DNA of 64,000 nt from the NCBI GenBank assembly GCA_025464625.1, contig JAOAUZ010000003.1, positions 62,001 through 126,000 of the forward strand, in the 5' to 3' direction. Positions 62,519-64,000 of the stretch are shown here, piece after piece (within the stretch, counting starts at the first letter, position 1; each line of letters begins with the position of its first letter). Source of the stretch: Rickettsiales bacterium. Lineage in GTDB: Bacteria > Pseudomonadota > Alphaproteobacteria > Rickettsiales > SXRF01. The notes under the pieces were generated by a model. That model did no database searches and was not told where the DNA came from. It worked only from the letters and a program-made list of their open reading frames with translations. A program made the position numbers and the translations under genes.

Positions 62519-63447
62519 TTTTTCTCCAAAACTTCCTTTACCATATATCGTGGTCTATGGCGTATTTCTTTATAAATTCTGCCAACATATTCGCCAATTA
62601 TACCCAGTCCGAGCATGGTTACGCTGACAAGGAAAAATAGTATAGCAAACAGAGTAAAAACCCCTTCGGCTTCCGCACCAAGAAAAATCCGCCTAAATGC
62701 CATGTATAACACGAGTAGAAAACTGCCAGCAGAACAAACCATGCCAACTAGCGTAAAAAGCTGGAGTGGCACTAGTGAAAAACCAGTAACCAAATCAAAA
62801 TTATAGCGGATGAGTTTATAAAGATTATAGTTGGATTTGCCCGCTGCCCGTTCTTCATGACCAACATCGATTTCTGTTGAGTTACCAGCCAGTTCTTGGC
62901 TTAGGGCGGTGATAAACGGCGAAGCATCACCAATTTCCACGATTTGATCAATGATAGAGCGTTTATAGGCACGGAGCATACAGCCGTGATCGCCCATATT
63001 GATATTGGTAATTTTTTTGCGAACAATATTGGAAATGTGTGATACTGTCTTGCGCCACGCTAGATCCTGACGGTTGGCACGTCTGCCACCAACAACGTCA
63101 TGCCCTTGTTCAATGAGAGTTAGGAGTTTGGGAATATCCTCAGGTGGGTTTTGTAGGTCGCAATCCAGTGTCACTACAACTTCTCCGCGCACATGTTCAA
63201 ACCCTGCCATAATCGCTGGGTGCTGACCATAATTACGCATAAATTGCACCACGCGTATAACATCAGGGCGTTTGTCAAATAATCCCTTCAGAACGTTCTG
63301 CGAATTATCCTTGCTGCCATCATTGACAAAAATTACTTCATACGACCTACCGTAGCTATCCATCACGGGAATTAACCGAGAAAACATAATAGGCAAAGTC
63401 TTTTCCTCATTATAAACGGGAATGACGATTGATATATAAGGATTCAT
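62515..63447 (-). CDS. arnC: ArnC-like undecaprenyl-phosphate 4-deoxy-4-formamido-L-arabinose transferase
   Basis: A 310-residue GT2 glycosyltransferase with the start YISIVIPVYNEEKTLP, the metal-binding VTLDCDLQNPPEDIP, GGRRANRQDLAWRKTVS, and two C-terminal membrane helices (about 225-275). The pattern fits ArnC, which transfers the modified arabinose to undecaprenyl phosphate. Formylation needs an ArnA formyltransferase not seen here, so the exact sugar is uncertain. It starts 9 nt after the aminotransferase stop. Confidence 0.85.
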   Translation of the reverse strand: MNPYISIVIPVYNEEKTLPIMFSRLIPVMDSYGRSYEVIFVNDGSKDNSQNVLKGLFDKRPDVIRVVQFMRNYGQHPAIMAGFEHVRGEVVVTLDCDLQNPPEDIPKLLTLIEQGHDVVGGRRANRQDLAWRKTVSHISNIVRKKITNINMGDHGCMLRAYKRSIIDQIVEIGDASPFITALSQELAGNSTEIDVGHEERAAGKSNYNLYKLIRYNFDLVTGFSLVPLQLFTLVGMVCSAGSFLLVLYMAFRRIFLGAEAEGVFTLFAILFFLVSVTMLGLGIIGEYVGRIYKEIRHRPRYMVKEVLEKK

Positions 63448-63456
63448 AAAGGTTAT

Positions 63457-64000
63457 TTAGCTCTTTTTCAGAACCTTTTCCAGCGATTTTATAACCCTGT
63501 CTTGCTCATCTAAGGTCATAGTGGGGAAGAGGGGTAGGCTAAAAATCCTCTCGCCAACAGAAAGGGAATTAGGGAAATCATTAGGCTTAAAACCATAATT
63601 ATCAGCATAATAGGAAAATGTATGAGTAGCTTGGTAATGCAAACCAAGCCCGATATTTTCGGTTTTCATGGCATTTATTAGCCCATCACGGTCTAGGCTT
63701 CCCGAATTTTTATTAATTAGTGGTGTTAGCAAATGCCATGCGTGAGTGTGGTCATAAGCAGGTTGTTGTGGCAGAGTTAGCTCGCTCCAATCACCCAGTA
63801 TTTCCATATATCTTTTTACAAGCGCAGCACGTTTTTCAATAAAACCGTCAAGTTCAGGTAGCTGGTGAATGCCCAGAGCCGCCTGAATATCCATCATATT
63901 ATACTTAAAACCAGCTGCCACCACATCATATTGTTGGCTACCAGTTTTGCCAAAACGGTTGAAGGCATCGCGGTCTATGCCGTGGAAACGCAGGCGTTCT
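63457..64000 (-). CDS. arnB: ArnB-like DegT/DnrJ/EryC1/StrS aminotransferase, 3'-terminal part
   Basis: The 5' part is cut by the window end; about 180 C-terminal codons are visible. The segment KYNMMDIQAALGIHQLPEL is typical of sugar aminotransferases, and the frame continues upstream to the edge (RLRFHGIDRDAFNRFG). ArnB makes UDP-L-Ara4N from the 4-keto pentose using glutamate and PLP. The Lys for PLP lies outside. Confidence 0.85.
   Translation of the reverse strand, partial: ERLRFHGIDRDAFNRFGKTGSQQYDVVAAGFKYNMMDIQAALGIHQLPELDGFIEKRAALVKRYMEILGDWSELTLPQQPAYDHTHAWHLLTPLINKNSGSLDRDGLINAMKTENIGLGLHYQATHTFSYYADNYGFKPNDFPNSLSVGERIFSLPLFPTMTLDEQDRVIKSLEKVLKKS

Overview
The window is a gene-dense, AT-rich stretch of a chromosome that most resembles a low-GC alphaproteobacterium. 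Markers for this are the small usg protein, the flhB-cckA neighbourhood, Tad-type pseudopilin genes, a ThyX thymidylate synthase, and an orphan VirB2-like pilin. The genus cannot be fixed from the sequence. There is no rRNA, CRISPR array, transposase, integrase or phage structural gene. Five tRNA genes are present (Thr-CGT, Lys-CTT, Ala-GGC, Arg-CCG, and one with a 35-nt insertion in its anticodon loop).

Layout. 0-5 kb: a Cys/Met-rich metal-binding protein, two tRNAs, usg, yaaA, three Tad-like genes and a UDP-glucuronate decarboxylase. 5.5-13 kb: an operon etfB-etfA-nadE-membrane GT-C-like protein, then an AstE-family peptidase and AstB back to back. 13-20 kb: VirB2-like pilin, then a low-oxygen/stress block (Hsp20, NAD(P)HX dehydratase, a 60-aa protein, a Crp/Fnr regulator, a host-attachment/baeRF protein, a universal stress protein and acetyl-CoA synthetase). 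20-25.5 kb: a SIR2-like NADase candidate, 3-hydroxybutyrate dehydrogenase, a class-I amidotransferase, and a thioredoxin/DUF2024/MarR operon. 25.4-35 kb: an ABC efflux operon, DUF302, a histidine kinase, a partner-switching module (SpoIIE phosphatase, STAS, receiver-anti-sigma kinase), DUF1003, HAD and phosphoribosyltransferase genes. 35-39 kb: small secreted and hypothetical proteins, thyX, and an orphan ParA beside tRNA-Ala. 39-47 kb: a type IV pilus/type II secretion-like operon (PilB/GspE, PilC/GspF, a PilM-PilN-like fusion, PilO-like, secreted protein), an ABC ATPase and a DUF1275 protein. 47-55.7 kb: repeats, tRNAs, parC, a toxin-antitoxin pair, recO and uvrA. 55.7-60.3 kb: cckA interrupted by one in-frame stop, flhB and fliR. 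60.4-64 kb: an EAL protein and an arnB-arnC-arnA-like operon for aminoarabinose lipid A modification, cut by the window end.

How parts work together. Four perfect TTGAT-N4-ATCAA boxes sit upstream of hsp20, between the 60-aa gene and the fnr-like gene, between usp and acsA, and upstream of DUF302. This describes a local FNR/FixK-type regulon that includes its own regulator. The MarR gene ends an operon whose promoter carries two AGGANTCCT motifs bracketing the -10 box. A family of short palindromic repeats (GTCATNCC ... GGNATGAC) is scattered through intergenic regions. It has also entered two genes: one copy lengthens AcsA and is flanked by a 20-bp target duplication, and another lies in frame inside NadE.

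The observations most worth following up are the tRNA with the 35-nt anticodon-loop insertion, the split cckA, the repeat insertion into acsA, the SIR2-like gene between repeats, and the FNR-box regulon.
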